From contig NZ_CP038155.1 in the NCBI RefSeq assembly GCF_013460135.1, positions 2,294,001 through 2,358,000 on the forward strand: 64,000 bases of DNA. The letters run 5' to 3'. Shown here in pieces: positions 50,791 through 63,832 of this stretch. The stretch is from Arsenophonus endosymbiont of Aphis craccivora. GTDB lineage: Bacteria > Pseudomonadota > Gammaproteobacteria > Enterobacterales > Enterobacteriaceae. Position 1 is the first letter of the stretch. Each line of letters begins with the position of its first letter. A program made the translations under genes and the position numbers. The notes below the pieces were generated by a model, which saw nothing but the letters and a program-made list of their open reading frames with translations, made no database searches and was not told the origin of the DNA.

Positions 50791-52143
50791 ATGGGATTTG
50801 TTTGGAGTTTAGCGGCATTTATTATTGCATTAGGTGTGCTAATTATCGTACATGAATTTGGCCATTTCTGGGTGGCTAGGCGCTGTGGTATTTATGTTGA
50901 GCGTTTCTCCATTGGTTTTGGCAAAGCCTTATGGCGTAAAGTCGATCGTCATGGTACAGAATTTGTTATCGCCCTGATCCCGTTAGGTGGCTATGTTAAA
51001 ATGCTAGATGAGCTAGTAGCCGCTGTAGCACCAGAGCGTCGCCACTTTGCTTTTAATAATAAAACAGTAGGACAACGTGCTGCAGTGATTAGTGCAGGGC
51101 CAATAGCCAATTTTTTATTGGCAATATTTGTTTATTGGTTAGTTTTCATTATTGGTATCCCTTCCGTGCGCCCAGTCATTGAAGATATTCAGTCAAACTC
51201 GATTGCTGAGCAAGCAAATATTTCACCAGGTATGGAACTAAAATCAATAGATGGTATCGAAAACCCTGACTGGAACGCAGTTCGTCTCGCCTTAATTAGT
51301 AAAATTGGTGATGAAGAATTAAGCATGAAGGTTTTACCTATTGGAAATTCAACGCCGATAAAAAAAGTGATTGATTTGCGGGAATGGCATTTTGATCCAG
51401 AAACTCAGGATCCGGTTTTATCTTTAGGAATTATGCCAGTTAGTGCCAGGCAAGATCCCATTGTGCGTAATATTCAACCTGGTTCAGCGGCGGCATTATC
51501 AGGTTTACAAGTAGGAGACAGAATTGTAAAAGTGGGTGATCAGATAATAGATGTTTGGCATCCATTCACCTATTTTGTTCGGCAAAGTCCTAATATTCCA
51601 TTGTTATTGACGATCGAAAGACAAGGTGAACAGCAGCAATTAACGTTAACACCAGAAGTAAAAACGATAGCTAAAGGGCGGCAAATTGGATTTGCCGGGC
51701 TTGAATTATCAGTAATACCACTTGCAGATGAGTATAAAATCACTCAGCAATATGGTCCGTTTTATGCGTTGTACCAGGCAACGGATAAAACTTGGCAGTT
51801 GATGAAGTTGACAGTTAGCATGATAGGTAAATTGGTCACTGGTGATATTAAACTCAATAATCTTAGTGGGCCTGTTTCTATTGCAAAAGTAGCCGGCATT
51901 TCCGCTGAGTCTGGGTTAGTGTATTATCTGATGTTTATTGCATTAATTAGTGTCAATTTAGGGATCATTAACCTGTTTCCTTTGCCTGTATTAGATGGTG
52001 GGCACTTACTTTTCTTGTTAATCGAAAAGATTAAAGGAAAACCAGTGTCTGAGCGTGTACAAGACTTCAGCTATCGTATTGGTGCTATTGCATTGATATT
52101 ATTAATGGGGCTTGCACTTTTCAATGATTTCTCTCGTCTTTAA
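50791..52143 (+). CDS. rseP: Site-2 zinc metalloprotease RseP
   Basis: Inner-membrane protease that cleaves RseA in the sigma-E response and removes signal-peptide remnants. 450 residues, E. coli length. HEFGH at 21-25 binds zinc with the LDGGH aspartate near the C terminus; GGYVKM follows the first membrane segment. Two PDZ domains occupy the middle (about 115-310). It is placed before bamA, whose misassembly signals through sigma E. Confidence 0.97.
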   Translation: MGFVWSLAAFIIALGVLIIVHEFGHFWVARRCGIYVERFSIGFGKALWRKVDRHGTEFVIALIPLGGYVKMLDELVAAVAPERRHFAFNNKTVGQRAAVISAGPIANFLLAIFVYWLVFIIGIPSVRPVIEDIQSNSIAEQANISPGMELKSIDGIENPDWNAVRLALISKIGDEELSMKVLPIGNSTPIKKVIDLREWHFDPETQDPVLSLGIMPVSARQDPIVRNIQPGSAAALSGLQVGDRIVKVGDQIIDVWHPFTYFVRQSPNIPLLLTIERQGEQQQLTLTPEVKTIAKGRQIGFAGLELSVIPLADEYKITQQYGPFYALYQATDKTWQLMKLTVSMIGKLVTGDIKLNNLSGPVSIAKVAGISAESGLVYYLMFIALISVNLGIINLFPLPVLDGGHLLFLLIEKIKGKPVSERVQDFSYRIGAIALILLMGLALFNDFSRL

Positions 52144-52176
52144 GAGAGAGACTAGTTAGGAATACTCGTAACAACA

Positions 52177-54585
52177 ATGGCGATGAAAAAGTTGCTCATA
52201 GCATCGCTGCTATTTGGCAGCGCCACTGCATACGGTTCAGACGGGTTTGTAGTTCAAGATATTCATTTTGAAGGTCTTCAACGCGTCGCCGTTGGTGCAG
52301 CACTATTGAATATGCCTGTTCGGGTAGGAGATACGATTAATAATGACGATATAGGTCGTACTATTCGAGCGCTATTTTCAACGGGTAATTTCGAAGATGT
52401 TAGAGTTTTGCGTGATGGAAATACGCTTATAGTGCAAGTAAAAGAGCGGCCAACTATTGCAAGCATTACATTCTCTGGTAATAAGTCGGTTAAAGACGAT
52501 TTATTAAAGCAAAATCTTGAGGCTTCCAATATTCGCGTTGGTGAAGCCCTCGATAGCACAAAACTGGCGAATATCGAAAAGGGTCTGGAAGATTTTTATT
52601 ACAGTGTTGGTAAGTATAATGCGACAGTTAAAGCAGTAGTCACACCGCTACCGAGTAATCGTGTTGACTTAAAATTAATCTTTTCTGAAGGCGTTTCAGC
52701 TAAGATCCAACAGATTAATATCGTCGGTAATAAAGCATTTACCACGGGTGAATTGGTAAATCGTTTTCAATTACGTGATGATGTACCCTGGTGGAATTTT
52801 ATTGCTGATCAAAAATATCAGAAACAAAAACTGGCAGGTGATTTAGAAACCCTACGCAGTTTTTATCTCGACCGAGGTTATGCCAAATTTAATATCGACT
52901 CAACTAATGTCAGTCTGACACCTGATAAGAAAGGTATTTATGTCACTATCAATGTGACAGAAGGCGATAAATATACCATATCCGGCGTTGAATTAAATGG
53001 CGAAACTGCTGGCCATTATGATGAAATCAACCAATTAATCACCATCAAACCTTCTTCGCTTTATAATGGTACTGAACTTACTAACATGGAGAACAAAATT
53101 AAGGATCTTCTGGGTCGTTATGGTTATGCTTATCCTCGTGTTATTACCCAACCTGAAATCAATGATGAAGATAAAACCGTTAAACTGCATGTGAATGTTG
53201 ATGCAGGTAGCCGTTTCTATGTTCGCCAAATCAGTTTTGTCGGCAATGATGTTAGTAAAGATTCTGTTTTACGTCGTGAGATGCGTCAGATGGAAGGCGC
53301 TTGGTTAGGCAATGATTTGGTTAACCTAGGCAAAGAACGATTAAATCGGACCGGTTTTTTTGAAACTGTTGATGTTGAAACGCAACGTGTACCTGGTACA
53401 CCTGATCAAGTTTATGTGGTCTATAAAGTTAAAGAACGTAATACCGGCGCGATGAACTTCGGCATTGGTTTTGGTACTGAAAGTGGTATCAGTTTCCAAG
53501 TCGGTGTTCAACAAGAAAACTGGCTTGGTACTGGTAATGCTGTTGGTATTAGTGCAAGCAAGAATGATTATTCGACTTATGCGGAATTATCATTAACCGA
53601 TCCTTATTTTACCGGTAATGGTGTCAGCTTGGGTGGCCGATTATTCTATAATGATTTTAGTGCCAAGGATGCTGATCTTTCACGCTATAATAATAAAACT
53701 TATGGTGTTGATAGTACCTTGAGTTTTCCTTTTAATGAAAATAATGCGTTTCGAATTGGGGCAGGTTTTGTTCATAACTCCCTGTCTGATATGAAAGCTC
53801 AAGTTGGAATGTGGCGTTATTTACAAAGTATGGGCGAAAATCCTAATTTTGATGATAAAGCGCGCTATAATGCTAATGATTTTACCCTTAATTTAGGTTG
53901 GACTTATAATAACCTAGATCGTGGTTTCTTCCCGACAGCGGGCAATAAAACTTCATTAAATAGTAAAATCACCATTCCCGGTTCTAATAATCAATACTAT
54001 AAGATTCGGTTTGATACATCGCAATATTATCCCATTGATGAGGATAACAAATGGGTATTATTAGGCCGGGCACAGTTAGGTTATGGTAATGGTTTTGGTG
54101 GAAAAGAATTACCATTTTATGAAAACTTTTATGCTGGTGGTGCTGGTACGGTACGTGGTTTTCGTTCTAATAATATAGGCCCTAAAGCAATTTATCTTGA
54201 AAAAGATAACACAACTGGGGAAATCAACCCAAAATCTGGTAGTCCCTCAACGGATGCTGTTGGCGGCAATGCAATGGCAACAGCGTCCTTGGAGTTAATT
54301 ACGCCAACCCCGTTTATTGATGAAAAGTATGCTAATTCGATCAGAACTTCTTTCTTTATTGATGCGGGTACTGTTTGGGATTCGCATTGGAGTAACACCC
54401 CCGCAAGCTGGAGAGCAGGAATGCCTGACTATGGTAAGGCATCCAATATTCGAGTTTCGACAGGGATTGCATTACAATGGATGTCACCACTTGGTCCGCT
54501 GGTCTTTTCTTATGCCAAGCCAATAAAAGATTATGAAGGTGACAAATCTGAAGATTTTCAGTTTAATATTGGTAGGACGTGGTAA
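52177..54585 (+). CDS. bamA: Outer membrane protein assembly factor BamA
   Basis: Omp85 barrel that inserts outer-membrane proteins. 802 residues (E. coli 810). A signal peptide of about 20 residues precedes five POTRA domains (about 23-420) and a 16-strand barrel. The VRGF motif appears as TVRGFRSN, and the last residues FNIGRTW end in an aromatic beta-signal. An extracellular loop after [13 protein letters not shown] is shorter than in E. coli. The start at 52177 reads [14 protein letters not shown]. skp follows. Confidence 0.98.
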   Translation: MAMKKLLIASLLFGSATAYGSDGFVVQDIHFEGLQRVAVGAALLNMPVRVGDTINNDDIGRTIRALFSTGNFEDVRVLRDGNTLIVQVKERPTIASITFSGNKSVKDDLLKQNLEASNIRVGEALDSTKLANIEKGLEDFYYSVGKYNATVKAVVTPLPSNRVDLKLIFSEGVSAKIQQINIVGNKAFTTGELVNRFQLRDDVPWWNFIADQKYQKQKLAGDLETLRSFYLDRGYAKFNIDSTNVSLTPDKKGIYVTINVTEGDKYTISGVELNGETAGHYDEINQLITIKPSSLYNGTELTNMENKIKDLLGRYGYAYPRVITQPEINDEDKTVKLHVNVDAGSRFYVRQISFVGNDVSKDSVLRREMRQMEGAWLGNDLVNLGKERLNRTGFFETVDVETQRVPGTPDQVYVVYKVKERNTGAMNFGIGFGTESGISFQVGVQQENWLGTGNAVGISASKNDYSTYAELSLTDPYFTGNGVSLGGRLFYNDFSAKDADLSRYNNKTYGVDSTLSFPFNENNAFRIGAGFVHNSLSDMKAQVGMWRYLQSMGENPNFDDKARYNANDFTLNLGWTYNNLDRGFFPTAGNKTSLNSKITIPGSNNQYYKIRFDTSQYYPIDEDNKWVLLGRAQLGYGNGFGGKELPFYENFYAGGAGTVRGFRSNNIGPKAIYLEKDNTTGEINPKSGSPSTDAVGGNAMATASLELITPTPFIDEKYANSIRTSFFIDAGTVWDSHWSNTPASWRAGMPDYGKASNIRVSTGIALQWMSPLGPLVFSYAKPIKDYEGDKSEDFQFNIGRTW

Positions 54586-54645
54586 AACGTCAATTCAATT
54601 CATCGATTCGCTTGTGGTCAGATCATAAGAGATAAGGAGTTTAGT

Positions 54646-55137
54646 GTGAAAAAATTGTTGTGTGCAGCAGGTTTAGGTTTGATTTTATCTGTATCTGCCA
54701 GTGCTTATGCAGAGAAAGTTGCCGTTATTAACGTCGGTGAAGTTTTTCAGAACATAGCAACCAGTAAAGCGGTAACTCAGCAACTTGAAAAAGAGTTCAA
54801 AGGACGCGCTAATGAGTTGCAAAATATGGAAAAAGATTTACAGGCTCGGGCAGAAAAATTGCAAAAAAGCGCCGCTAAGCCTAATGAAAAAGATCTTCAA
54901 GCGTTTGAGGCGAAGCGGAAAGATTTTCTTCAAAAAGCACAGCAATTTGAAAAAGATAACCAACGTCGTCAGCAAGAAGAGCGCAATAAAATATTGCAAA
55001 CGATAAAGACCGCAACTAAAGCGGTTGCAGAAAAAGAGCGTTACGACGTGGTTGTTGACGTAAATGCGGTTCTCTATCCGGAAAACAGTTCTAGCCTGAA
55101 AAATATTACTGATCTGGTTATTAAGAAGGTTAAATAA
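54646..55137 (+). CDS. skp: Periplasmic chaperone Skp
   Basis: Trimeric jellyfish-shaped chaperone for unfolded outer-membrane proteins. 163 residues (E. coli 161). The start is GTG at 54646 with AAGGAG upstream. The signal peptide ends near AYA/EK at residue 22. The central lysine- and glutamine-rich part (about 50-130) is a coiled coil. Sequence identity is modest but length, context (bamA-skp-lpxD) and IINVGEVFQ/VVDVNAV ends agree. Confidence 0.95.
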   Translation: MKKLLCAAGLGLILSVSASAYAEKVAVINVGEVFQNIATSKAVTQQLEKEFKGRANELQNMEKDLQARAEKLQKSAAKPNEKDLQAFEAKRKDFLQKAQQFEKDNQRRQQEERNKILQTIKTATKAVAEKERYDVVVDVNAVLYPENSSSLKNITDLVIKKVK

Positions 55138-55140
55138 TAG

Positions 55141-56178
55141 ATGGTTTCTATTCGATTAGCTGATTTAGCCCAGCAATTGGACGCGCAGCTACATGGTGAT
55201 GGTAATATTACCATTACCGCTATTGCGCCTATGCATTTAGCGAAGGAAGGGCAAATTACTTTTTTATCGGATAGCCGTTACCTAACGCAATTGGCAAAAT
55301 GCAAAGCTGCTGCTGTGGTATTAAAGCAAGAGGATCTAGCCGAGAGTAAAATAGCCGCATTAGTGGTTAAAGATCCTTATCTTGCCTATGCTCGATTAGC
55401 TCAAATTTTGGATACCACGCCAAAACCTGCACAAAATATCCATCCTTCAGCGGTTATTGCGGAAGATGTTAAGCTCGGCGAAGATGTTGCCATTGGTGCT
55501 AATGCCGTTATGGAGTCAGGGGCGACATTAGGTAATCAGGTTATTATTGGCGCAGGTTGCTTTATTGGTAAAAATGTCAAAATCGGTCAGTCTACGCGTT
55601 TATGGGCAAATGTTTCTGTCTATCATAGTGTCGAGATAGGTGAACAGTGTCTTATCCAATCTGGAACAGTTATTGGTTCAGATGGTTTTGGCTATGCAAA
55701 TGAAAAAGGCCAATGGATAAAAATACCTCAATTAGGTACAGTTATTATTGGAAATAATGTTGAAATTGGTGCTTGTACCACCATTGACCGCGGTGCACTA
55801 GAGAATACAATAATTGGTAATGGGGTGATCATTGATAACCAATGTCAGATTGCTCACAATGTGATTATCGGTGATCATAGTGCTATTGCCGGTGGTGTTA
55901 TTATGGCCGGTAGCCTGAAAATAGGCAAATATTGTATGATTGGTGGTGCCTGCGTGATTAATGGACATATGGAAATTTGTGATAAAGTTACTATAACCGG
56001 AATGGGAATGGTAATGCGTCCAATTAGTGAGCCGGGAATTTACTCTTCTGGCATCCCATTACAGCCAAATAAGGTTTGGCGAAAAACAGCCGCTTTAGTC
56101 ATGAATATTAATGAAATGGCCAAGCGTATGAAGGCACTAGAACGTAAAGTATTTAAGGTATTTAGTAAAGATAACTAA
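55141..56178 (+). CDS. lpxD: UDP-3-O-(3-hydroxymyristoyl)glucosamine N-acyltransferase
   Basis: Third step of lipid A synthesis. 345 residues (E. coli 341). The N-terminal uridine-binding domain is followed by left-handed beta-helix hexapeptide repeats (about 100-300); the catalytic histidine is in [12 protein letters not shown]. It begins 3 bp after the skp stop. The C-terminal helix [17 protein letters not shown] is present. Confidence 0.97.
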   Translation: MVSIRLADLAQQLDAQLHGDGNITITAIAPMHLAKEGQITFLSDSRYLTQLAKCKAAAVVLKQEDLAESKIAALVVKDPYLAYARLAQILDTTPKPAQNIHPSAVIAEDVKLGEDVAIGANAVMESGATLGNQVIIGAGCFIGKNVKIGQSTRLWANVSVYHSVEIGEQCLIQSGTVIGSDGFGYANEKGQWIKIPQLGTVIIGNNVEIGACTTIDRGALENTIIGNGVIIDNQCQIAHNVIIGDHSAIAGGVIMAGSLKIGKYCMIGGACVINGHMEICDKVTITGMGMVMRPISEPGIYSSGIPLQPNKVWRKTAALVMNINEMAKRMKALERKVFKVFSKDN

Positions 56179-56204
56179 ATACTGCTGTGTAGATTTGTTA
56201 ATTG

Positions 56205-56243
56205 CGGCCTGCAGATTACCTTATTGAGGGTTAAAGCAGGCCG
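56205..56243 (+). terminator. Possible hairpin between lpxD and fabZ
   Basis: CGGCCTGC (56205-56212) and GCAGGCCG (56236-56243), perfect 8-bp stem, 23-nt loop, followed by TATTATTAAT. A weak terminator or attenuator within the cluster. Confidence 0.4.
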
Positions 56244-56291
56244 TATTATTAATATATAATTTTTTAAATTTAAACAAGAAGAGTCTTTTCT

Positions 56292-57557
56292 ATGAGTGAT
56301 AAACATACTCTGGATATAGAAGAAATTTTAGGTTTGTTACCCCATCGCTATCCTTTTTTGTTAGTTGATCGTGTATTGGATTTTGAAGAAGATAAATTTT
56401 TACGAGCAGTAAAAAATGTCTCTTTCAATGAACCTTTCTTTCAAGGTCATTTTCCTGGTAAACCAATATTTCCGGGGGTATTAATTCTTGAGGCAATGGC
56501 TCAGGCGGCTGGTATTTTAGCTTTCAAGAGTGTGGGACAATTAGAGCCTGGCGAACTTTATTATTTTGCTGGTATTGACGAAGCAAGATTTAAACAGCCG
56601 GTGCAACCTGGTGATCAGATGATTTTTGAGGTAACGTTTGTTAAAACTAAGCGTGGTTTGACGCGTTTTAAAGGTATTGCAAAAGTGGATGAAAAAGTTG
56701 TTTGTGAAGCGACAATGATGTGTGCTCGCAAGCCAAGAAGCGTAAAAATGAGGGCTGATATGATTAATAAAACAGCGATTATTCACCCCTCTTCTATTAT
56801 TGAAGAAGGCGCGATTATCGGTGCAAATGTCCACATAGGCCCGTTTTGCTATATTGGTTCTCAGGTTGAAATTGGTGCAGATACCACACTGAAATCTCAT
56901 GTGGTTGTCAATGGCAATACCAAAATTGGTTGGAATAACCAGATATTTCAGTTTGTCACGATAGGTGAAATTAATCAGGATCTAAAATACCAAGGAGAAC
57001 CAACTCGAGTTGAGATAGGTGATCGCAATCGTATTAGGGAGAGTTGTACCATTCACCGTGGAACCCTACAAGGCGGAGGTTTAACCAAAATAGGTCATGA
57101 TAATCTATTGATGGTAAATACCCATATAGCCCATGATTGTGTGCTAGGCAATTATTGTATAATTGCTAATAACGGTACGCTTGGGGGACATGTTAAACTA
57201 GATGATTATGCCATCATTGGTGGTATGAGTGCGGTGCATCAATTTTGCCAAATTGGTGCTCATGTTATGGTTGGTGGCTGTTCTGGTGTTGCCCAAGATG
57301 TTCCGCCTTATGTCATTGCGCAAGGTAATCATGCGACTCCTTATGGTGTGAATATTGAAGGTTTAAAACGTCGTGGTTTTGATAAAGAATCACTACATGC
57401 GATTAGGAATGCGTATAAAATCCTTTACCGATGTGGTAAAACGCTAGATGAAGCCAGACAAGAATTGGTCGTGCTAGGTGAAAAAAATAAACAGGTAAAA
57501 ATACTGAGTGATTTTTTAGAAAATTCAGCGCAATCTAACCGCGGGATTATTCGTTAA
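56292..57557 (+). CDS. fabZ: 3-hydroxyacyl-ACP dehydratase FabZ, in continuous frame with LpxA
   Basis: FabZ dehydrates 3-hydroxyacyl-ACP in fatty acid synthesis. The first 147 residues are Fab[18 protein letters not shown], the catalytic histidine and glutamate in [20 protein letters not shown], and ATMMCAR. No stop codon follows; about ten residues ([10 protein letters not shown]) lead straight into the LpxA start methionine in the same frame. The open frame is 421 codons. An out-of-frame TGA at 56756-56758 sits just before the lpxA ATG, which suggests that a small indel near the fabZ 3' end shifted it out of its normal stop. Either a fusion protein is made, or lpxA is also translated separately from its own start. 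Confidence 0.92.
   Translation: MSDKHTLDIEEILGLLPHRYPFLLVDRVLDFEEDKFLRAVKNVSFNEPFFQGHFPGKPIFPGVLILEAMAQAAGILAFKSVGQLEPGELYYFAGIDEARFKQPVQPGDQMIFEVTFVKTKRGLTRFKGIAKVDEKVVCEATMMCARKPRSVKMRADMINKTAIIHPSSIIEEGAIIGANVHIGPFCYIGSQVEIGADTTLKSHVVVNGNTKIGWNNQIFQFVTIGEINQDLKYQGEPTRVEIGDRNRIRESCTIHRGTLQGGGLTKIGHDNLLMVNTHIAHDCVLGNYCIIANNGTLGGHVKLDDYAIIGGMSAVHQFCQIGAHVMVGGCSGVAQDVPPYVIAQGNHATPYGVNIEGLKRRGFDKESLHAIRNAYKILYRCGKTLDEARQELVVLGEKNKQVKILSDFLENSAQSNRGIIR
56760..57557 (+). CDS. lpxA: UDP-N-acetylglucosamine acyltransferase (internal start within the fused frame)
   Basis: First acylation step of lipid A. From the ATG 56760 ([12 protein letters not shown]) it has 265 residues (E. coli 262), with hexapeptide repeats and the catalytic histidine in [17 protein letters not shown] (56750-56754) lies 5 nt upstream, an ideal ribosome site, so separate translation is likely even though the upstream fabZ frame reads into it. 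LpxA acts as a trimer, as FabZ forms hexamers. Confidence 0.93.
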   Translation: MINKTAIIHPSSIIEEGAIIGANVHIGPFCYIGSQVEIGADTTLKSHVVVNGNTKIGWNNQIFQFVTIGEINQDLKYQGEPTRVEIGDRNRIRESCTIHRGTLQGGGLTKIGHDNLLMVNTHIAHDCVLGNYCIIANNGTLGGHVKLDDYAIIGGMSAVHQFCQIGAHVMVGGCSGVAQDVPPYVIAQGNHATPYGVNIEGLKRRGFDKESLHAIRNAYKILYRCGKTLDEARQELVVLGEKNKQVKILSDFLENSAQSNRGIIR

Positions 57558-57582
57558 CAAGCAACCTGAATAGGAGAAATCT

Positions 57583-58755
57583 TTGGCGAATAGTCATCAA
57601 GTTGCAATTCAACAACGACCTTTGACTATTGGTCTCGTTGCAGGAGAAACATCAGGCGACATACTTGGTGCAGGTCTTATTCGTGCGCTAAAACAGCAAG
57701 TCCCTAATGCGCATTTTGTCGGTGTCGCAGGCCCATTAATGCAAGCTGAGGGCTGTGAAGCCTGGTATGAAATGGAAGAGCTTGCTGTGATGGGGATTGT
57801 TGAAGTTTTGGGTCGACTAGCGCGATTATTAAAAATTAGAGCTGACCTAACTAAACGTTTCACTAAATTGCGACCTGATGTATTTGTTGTCATAGATGCG
57901 CCTGACTTTAATATCACCCTTGAGCGAAAATTAAAGCAAACAGGGGTCAAAACCATTCATTACGTCAGTCCTTCTGTTTGGGCGTGGAGACAAGATCGTG
58001 TTTTCAAGATAGGGGAGGCGACCGACCTGGTGCTTGCTTTTTTACCCTTCGAAAAAAGGTTTTATGACCGTTACAACATTCCCTGCCGTTTTATCGGCCA
58101 TACGATGGCTGATATCATACCGCTAAAGCCTGATAAACAGGCTGCCAGAGCACAACTAAATATAGCCCATGATGCTAAGTGTTTGGCCATTTTGCCGGGT
58201 AGCCGTCGGGCCGAAGTTGAAATGTTAAGTGCAGATTTTTTGCACGCAGCCCAAATTTTGCTAAAAGACTTTCCTCATTTGCAAATCTTAGTTCCTATCG
58301 TCAATCAACAGCGCCGGCAGCAGTTTGAAGCGATTTATCGTGAGATTTCGCCAACCTTACCACTGAAAATTTTAGATGGCCAAGCGCGGATAGCTATGAT
58401 CGCAGCCGATGTAACTTTATTAGCTTCGGGAACAGCTTCATTAGAATGTATGTTAGCAAAATGTCCTATGGTAGTTGGATATAGAATGAAATCAGTGACT
58501 TATTGGCTAGCTAAACGTTTGGTTAAAACCCCTTTTATTTCATTGCCTAATTTATTGGCGGGCGAAGAATTGGTTAAAGAATATATTCAGCAAGATTGTC
58601 AACCAGAACAATTAGCTGGCTCACTTAAGTCTTTACTAATCGACGAAAAAAAGGTTGAGCAGCTAAAACAAACCTTCTTGCAACTACATGAAAGTATCCG
58701 TTGTCATGCGGATCAACAAGCGGCAGAGGCTGTCTTGGAGCTAAGTATAAAATGA
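57583..58755 (+). CDS. lpxB: Lipid A disaccharide synthase
   Basis: Joins UDP-diacylglucosamine and lipid X. 390 residues (E. coli 382). The start is TTG at 57583 with AGGAG upstream; it adds about 8 residues before the conserved [46 protein letters not shown] and [23 protein letters not shown] are intact. It overlaps rnhB by 4 bp. Confidence 0.96.
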   Translation: MANSHQVAIQQRPLTIGLVAGETSGDILGAGLIRALKQQVPNAHFVGVAGPLMQAEGCEAWYEMEELAVMGIVEVLGRLARLLKIRADLTKRFTKLRPDVFVVIDAPDFNITLERKLKQTGVKTIHYVSPSVWAWRQDRVFKIGEATDLVLAFLPFEKRFYDRYNIPCRFIGHTMADIIPLKPDKQAARAQLNIAHDAKCLAILPGSRRAEVEMLSADFLHAAQILLKDFPHLQILVPIVNQQRRQQFEAIYREISPTLPLKILDGQARIAMIAADVTLLASGTASLECMLAKCPMVVGYRMKSVTYWLAKRLVKTPFISLPNLLAGEELVKEYIQQDCQPEQLAGSLKSLLIDEKKVEQLKQTFLQLHESIRCHADQQAAEAVLELSIK

Positions 58756-59354
58756 ATAATTTTATTTATCCTAAAGCAAAATTTATTGCGGGTGTTGATG
58801 AGGTTGGTCGAGGACCTTTAGTTGGAGCAGTAGTGACAGCCGCCGTGATTTTAGATCCCAAACAGCCAATAATAGGATTGGCGGATTCAAAAAAAGTAAC
58901 CGAAAAGCGGCGTAATGCACTTTATATTGAAATTCAAAACAAAGCATTGTGTTGGAGCATTGGGCGTGCAGAGCCTGAAGAGATTGATAAAATCAACATA
59001 TTGCAGGCAACTTTTTTAGCCATGCGCAGGGCAGTGGCGGCACTTACCACTATGCCTGATTTTGTTGTGGTCGATGGCAATAAGAGCCCAGGCTTTGCTG
59101 TACCTTCTAAGGCGATTATTAAAGGTGATAGTTTGGTGCAGGAAATTAGTGCCGCGTCAATATTAGCGAAAGTGACCCGAGATAGGGAAATGCGCGAGTT
59201 AGATATCCTTTATCCAGAATATGGTTTTGCTCAACATAAAGGCTACCCAACAGCATTTCATTTAGAAAAACTGGCTCAGCATGGTGCAACACAGTTTCAT
59301 CGCAAAAGTTTTGCGCCTGTTCGCCGAGTACTGAGTTGCAAAGAGTATAGCTAA
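58752..59354 (+). CDS. rnhB: Ribonuclease HII
   Basis: Cleaves RNA in RNA-DNA hybrids and excises single ribonucleotides. The start at 58752 ([21 protein letters not shown]) overlaps the lpxB stop (ATGA) and gives 200 residues (E. coli 198). Catalytic Asp and Glu are in [11 protein letters not shown], a third Asp in VVVDGN, and a further acidic residue in KVTRDREM. It lies 4 bp before dnaE. Confidence 0.96.
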   Translation: MNNFIYPKAKFIAGVDEVGRGPLVGAVVTAAVILDPKQPIIGLADSKKVTEKRRNALYIEIQNKALCWSIGRAEPEEIDKINILQATFLAMRRAVAALTTMPDFVVVDGNKSPGFAVPSKAIIKGDSLVQEISAASILAKVTRDREMRELDILYPEYGFAQHKGYPTAFHLEKLAQHGATQFHRKSFAPVRRVLSCKEYS

Positions 59355-59358
59355 GAAA

Positions 59359-62300
59359 ATGGCCGAACCACGTTTTATACACTTACGCGTACATAGTGAC
59401 TATTCCATTATTGATGGATTAGCAAAAATTAATCCACTCGTTAATCGAGTGGCAGAATTAGGTATGCCTGCAATGGCAATAACCGATTTTACCAATCTTT
59501 ATGGTTTAATAAAATTTTATGGTGCGGCACATTCTGCCGGAGTGAAGCCAATTATTGGTGCAGATTTTTATCTAGAGAGTGAATTACTCGGCGATGAAGT
59601 TGCCCATTTGACTATCCTGGCCAGGGATAATAAAGGTTACCATAATCTAACCATGCTTATTTCCGCAGCCTATCAAAAAGGCTATGGCGCGATCGGACCA
59701 ACTATCAAACAAGACTGGCTAGTAACCCATAAAGATGGACTATTATTACTCTCTGGTGGTTGCATGGGAGATGTGGGTAAATTTTTGTTGCGCGGAAAGC
59801 AGCAACTAGTTGAACAATGTTTGGATTTTTATCAAACCCATTTCCCAGATAACTATTATCTAGAAATTGCCAGAACTGGACGGCCTGATGAAGAGAGTTA
59901 TTTACATGCCGCTGTCCAATTGGCTGCACAAAAAGGTGTGCCAGTCGTTGCCACCAATAATGTACGCTTTATTAATGGCGATGATTTTGCTGCCCATGAA
60001 ATACGGGTCGCGATCCATGATGGTTTTACACTCGCTGATCCGAAAAAACCAAAAAATTATAGTCCTCAGCAATATCTACGCAGTGAACAGGAAATGGTTG
60101 AGTTATTTGCCGACATTCCTGAGGCGTTGGAAAATAGTGTCGAAATTGCTAAGCGCTGTAATGTAATGATGCGTTTAGGCGAATATTTTTTGCCGCAATT
60201 CCCGACCGGCGATATGGTAACGGAAGATTTCCTGATCAAATGTGCAAAAGCCGGGTTAGAAGAGCGTTTACAAGTTCTTTATCCCGACGAGAAGGAGAGA
60301 GCTGAGCGACGGGTTGAATATGATCAACGTTTAGATATCGAGTTACGAGTGATTAATCAGATGGGATTTCCTGGTTATTTTCTGATCGTAATGGAATTTA
60401 TTCAATGGTCAAAAGATAACGCTATTCCGGTAGGCCCGGGACGAGGATCCGGCGCAGGCTCATTAGTCGCTTATGCATTAAAAATTACGGACTTGGATCC
60501 GCTTCAATTTGATCTGCTATTTGAGCGTTTTCTTAATCCTGAGCGTGTTTCCATGCCTGACTTTGATGTTGATTTTTGTATGGAAAAACGCGATCAGGTC
60601 ATTGAACATGTGGCGCAAATGTATGGTCGTGATGCTGTCTCACAAATTATTACTTTTGGTACCATGGCCGCAAAAGCGGTTATTCGAGATGTTGGTCGGG
60701 TACTGGGGCATCCGTATGGATTTGTTGATCGTATCGCCAAATTAGTTCCGCCGGATCCCGGTATGACGCTTGAAAAAGCATTCGTTGTAGAACCACAATT
60801 GCAAGAAATTTGTGATGATGATGAAGAAGTTAAAGCATTAATAGACATGGCGCGCAAACTTGAAGGTGTGACACGTAATGCAGGTAAACATGCGGGTGGC
60901 GTAGTTATTGCACCGACCAAAATAACAGATTTTGCCCCCCTTTATTGTGATCCTGAAGGACAAAATCCGCTTACCCAATTTGATAAAAATGATGTTGAAT
61001 ACGCCGGGCTGGTAAAATTTGATTTTCTTGGTCTAAGGACTTTGACAATTATTAGTTGGGCGTTAAATATGATTAATCAACGTCGGGCAAAACAAAATTT
61101 AGCGCCCATTGATATCGCGACCATCCCTCTCGATGATCAAAAATGTTTTGAACTATTACAACGGGCCGAAACGACAGCGGTATTCCAACTAGAATCTCGG
61201 GGTATGAAAGACTTGATTAAGCGATTACGCCCTGATTGCTTTGAAGATATGATTGCTCTGGTTGCACTTTTTCGTCCCGGCCCATTACAGTCAGGGATGG
61301 TGGATAATTTTATTGATCGTAAGCATGGACGAGAAGCCATCTCTTATCCTGATGTTGAATGGCAGCATGAATCATTACAACCGGTTTTAGAGCCTACCTA
61401 CGGTATCATTCTTTATCAAGAACAAGTTATGCAGATTGCTCAGGTGCTTGCTGGTTATACTCTAGGGGGAGCAGATATGCTCCGTCGGGCGATGGGTAAG
61501 AAAAAGCCTGAAGAAATGGCACAACAGCGCTCAGTTTTTGAAGCAGGGGCGGTTAAAAATGGTATTGACGGTGAGTTAGGCATGAAAATCTTTGACCTGG
61601 TAGAAAAATTTGCCGGTTACGGATTTAATAAATCACATTCTGCTGCTTATGCCTTAGTTTCATACCAGACCCTTTGGTTAAAAACACATTATCCGGCTGA
61701 GTTTATGGCAGCAGTGATGACAGCGGATATGGATAATACTGAGAAAGTGGTTGGTTTAGTTGATGAATGTTGGCGTATGGAGTTGAAAGTATTGCCACCG
61801 GATATCAACAGTGGATTATATCATTTTCATGTCAATGATAGCGGTGAAATTGTTTATGGCATTGGCGCCATAAAAGGTGTTGGTGAAGTCCCAATAGAAG
61901 CTATTATTGAATCACGTCAAAAAGGTGGTTATTTTAAAGAAATTTTTGATCTTTGTGCACGGGTTGATACTAAAAAGCTTAATCGTCGCGTGATGGAAAA
62001 ATTGATTATGTCCGGTGCTTTTGATCATTTAGGTCCGCACCGTGCTGCATTAATGTCTTCATTAGAAGATGCCTTAAAAGCGGCAGATCAACACGCTAAA
62101 GCTGAAGCAATTGGACAAACTGATATGTTTGGCGTATTAGCTGAAGCGCCTGAGCAGGTTGAACAATCTTATGCTAGTGTAGCTAAATGGCCTGAACAGC
62201 TTATATTAGAAGGTGAACGCGAAACATTGGGTCTCTATTTAACGGGACATCCTATTACCGCTTATTTGTCTGAAATTGAACGTTATACTAGTGGATTAAG

Positions 62301-62841
62301 ATTAAAGGATGTTAATCCAACGCCTCGAGGACAGATGTCAACGGTGGTTGGTTTAGCGCTGACCGCTAAAGTAGTAACCACTAAACGTGGCAACAGAATA
62401 GGTATATGTACTTTGGATGATCGCTCTGGACGCTTGGATATAATGTTATTTTCAGATGCGTTAGAAAAGTATCAGCATCTACTTGATAAAGATAAAATAT
62501 TAATTGCCACAGGTCAGGTCAGCTTTGATGATTTCAATGGTGGTAATAAAATGTCTGTTCGTGAACTGATGGATCTTAGTGAAGCTCGTGAGAAATATGC
62601 TAGATGTATTGCTATTTCATTGACAGATAGACAAATTGATGAACAATTATTAAACCGTATTCGTAGCACATTGGAACCTTATCGTTCAGGAACAATACCG
62701 GTTCATCTTTATTATCAGAAGAAAGACGCTCGCGCTAAATTAAAATTAGGCGTCACTTGGCGGGTTACTCCGACCGATAATCTTTTGACTGAGCTGCGAA
62801 CTCTGCTAGGTAATCAGCAGGTAGAATTAGAATTTGACTAA
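59359..62841 (+). CDS. dnaE: DNA polymerase III alpha subunit
   Basis: Replicative polymerase, 1160 residues, identical in length to E. coli. The N-terminal PHP domain ([13 protein letters not shown]) is followed by the palm with [16 protein letters not shown] and the catalytic aspartates in [15 protein letters not shown] (E. coli D401 and D403). The fingers and the helix-hairpin-helix region, then an OB domain ([24 protein letters not shown]) and a C-terminal tau-binding part follow. The frame is uninterrupted. Confidence 0.99.
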   Translation: MAEPRFIHLRVHSDYSIIDGLAKINPLVNRVAELGMPAMAITDFTNLYGLIKFYGAAHSAGVKPIIGADFYLESELLGDEVAHLTILARDNKGYHNLTMLISAAYQKGYGAIGPTIKQDWLVTHKDGLLLLSGGCMGDVGKFLLRGKQQLVEQCLDFYQTHFPDNYYLEIARTGRPDEESYLHAAVQLAAQKGVPVVATNNVRFINGDDFAAHEIRVAIHDGFTLADPKKPKNYSPQQYLRSEQEMVELFADIPEALENSVEIAKRCNVMMRLGEYFLPQFPTGDMVTEDFLIKCAKAGLEERLQVLYPDEKERAERRVEYDQRLDIELRVINQMGFPGYFLIVMEFIQWSKDNAIPVGPGRGSGAGSLVAYALKITDLDPLQFDLLFERFLNPERVSMPDFDVDFCMEKRDQVIEHVAQMYGRDAVSQIITFGTMAAKAVIRDVGRVLGHPYGFVDRIAKLVPPDPGMTLEKAFVVEPQLQEICDDDEEVKALIDMARKLEGVTRNAGKHAGGVVIAPTKITDFAPLYCDPEGQNPLTQFDKNDVEYAGLVKFDFLGLRTLTIISWALNMINQRRAKQNLAPIDIATIPLDDQKCFELLQRAETTAVFQLESRGMKDLIKRLRPDCFEDMIALVALFRPGPLQSGMVDNFIDRKHGREAISYPDVEWQHESLQPVLEPTYGIILYQEQVMQIAQVLAGYTLGGADMLRRAMGKKKPEEMAQQRSVFEAGAVKNGIDGELGMKIFDLVEKFAGYGFNKSHSAAYALVSYQTLWLKTHYPAEFMAAVMTADMDNTEKVVGLVDECWRMELKVLPPDINSGLYHFHVNDSGEIVYGIGAIKGVGEVPIEAIIESRQKGGYFKEIFDLCARVDTKKLNRRVMEKLIMSGAFDHLGPHRAALMSSLEDALKAADQHAKAEAIGQTDMFGVLAEAPEQVEQSYASVAKWPEQLILEGERETLGLYLTGHPITAYLSEIERYTSGLRLKDVNPTPRGQMSTVVGLALTAKVVTTKRGNRIGICTLDDRSGRLDIMLFSDALEKYQHLLDKDKILIATGQVSFDDFNGGNKMSVRELMDLSEAREKYARCIAISLTDRQIDEQLLNRIRSTLEPYRSGTIPVHLYYQKKDARAKLKLGVTWRVTPTDNLLTELRTLLGNQQVELEFD

Positions 62842-62852
62842 ATAGGAATATT

Positions 62853-63812
62853 ATGAGCCTTAATTTTCTGGATTTTGAACAGCCGATTGCGGAGTTGGAA
62901 GCAAAAATAGACTCGTTAATGGCAGTAAATCGTCAGGATACCAAGCTAGATATTGACCTAGATGAAGAGGTCGCTAGACTTCGCGAAAAGAGTTTAGAGT
63001 TAACACGCAAAATTTTTTCTGACTTAGGTGCTTGGCAAATAGCACAACTTGCTCGTCACCCGATGCGACCTTACACTCTGGATTATGCTGGACGTATATT
63101 CACGCATTTCCAAGAGCTAGCGGGTGATCGTGCTTATGCTGATGATAAAGCCATTGTTGGTGGATTGGCTCGATTGGATGGGCGTCCAGTAATGATTATT
63201 GGTCATCAGAAAGGACGTGAAACTAAAGAAAAAATGCGGCGTAATTTTGGCATGCCAGCACCGGAAGGATACCGTAAGGCTTTACGATTAATGGAAATTG
63301 CTGAGCGTTTTAAGTTACCGATTATTACCTTTATCGATACACCGGGAGCTTATCCAGGAGTTGGAGCGGAAGAGCGCGGTCAGTCCGAAGCTATTGCCCG
63401 TAATTTACGTGAAATGTCCCGGCTCTCTGTTCCTATTATCTGTACGGTAATTGGTGAGGGCGGCTCTGGAGGGGCATTAGCGATTGGCGTTGGTGATAAA
63501 GTCAATATGATGCAGTACAGTACTTATTCTGTCATTTCACCCGAGGGTTGTGCTTCTATTCTTTGGAAAAGTGCGGATAAAGCCCCATTAGCTGCAGAAG
63601 CGATGGGGATCACTGCTTCACGTTTAAAATCACTTAATCTGATTGACAACATTGTTGAAGAGCCGTTGGGTGGCGCGCATCGTAATTATGAACAAATTGC
63701 GCATAATCTTAAACAGCGTATTTTAAATGATTTGAGTGATATCGATGTATTTAGTCCTGAAGAGTTGAGAAACCGCCGTTATCAACGTTTAATGGAATGT
63801 GGTTATTGCTAA
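62853..63812 (+). CDS. accA: Acetyl-CoA carboxylase carboxyltransferase alpha subunit
   Basis: Pairs with AccD to make malonyl-CoA. 319 residues, E. coli length. The crotonase-fold core has [23 protein letters not shown] and [29 protein letters not shown] follows. AGGAA lies upstream. It is the last gene before a strong terminator. Confidence 0.98.
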   Translation: MSLNFLDFEQPIAELEAKIDSLMAVNRQDTKLDIDLDEEVARLREKSLELTRKIFSDLGAWQIAQLARHPMRPYTLDYAGRIFTHFQELAGDRAYADDKAIVGGLARLDGRPVMIIGHQKGRETKEKMRRNFGMPAPEGYRKALRLMEIAERFKLPIITFIDTPGAYPGVGAEERGQSEAIARNLREMSRLSVPIICTVIGEGGSGGALAIGVGDKVNMMQYSTYSVISPEGCASILWKSADKAPLAAEAMGITASRLKSLNLIDNIVEEPLGGAHRNYEQIAHNLKQRILNDLSDIDVFSPEELRNRRYQRLMECGYC

Positions 63813-63832
63813 TTTTACGCTAGCTAAGGTAT

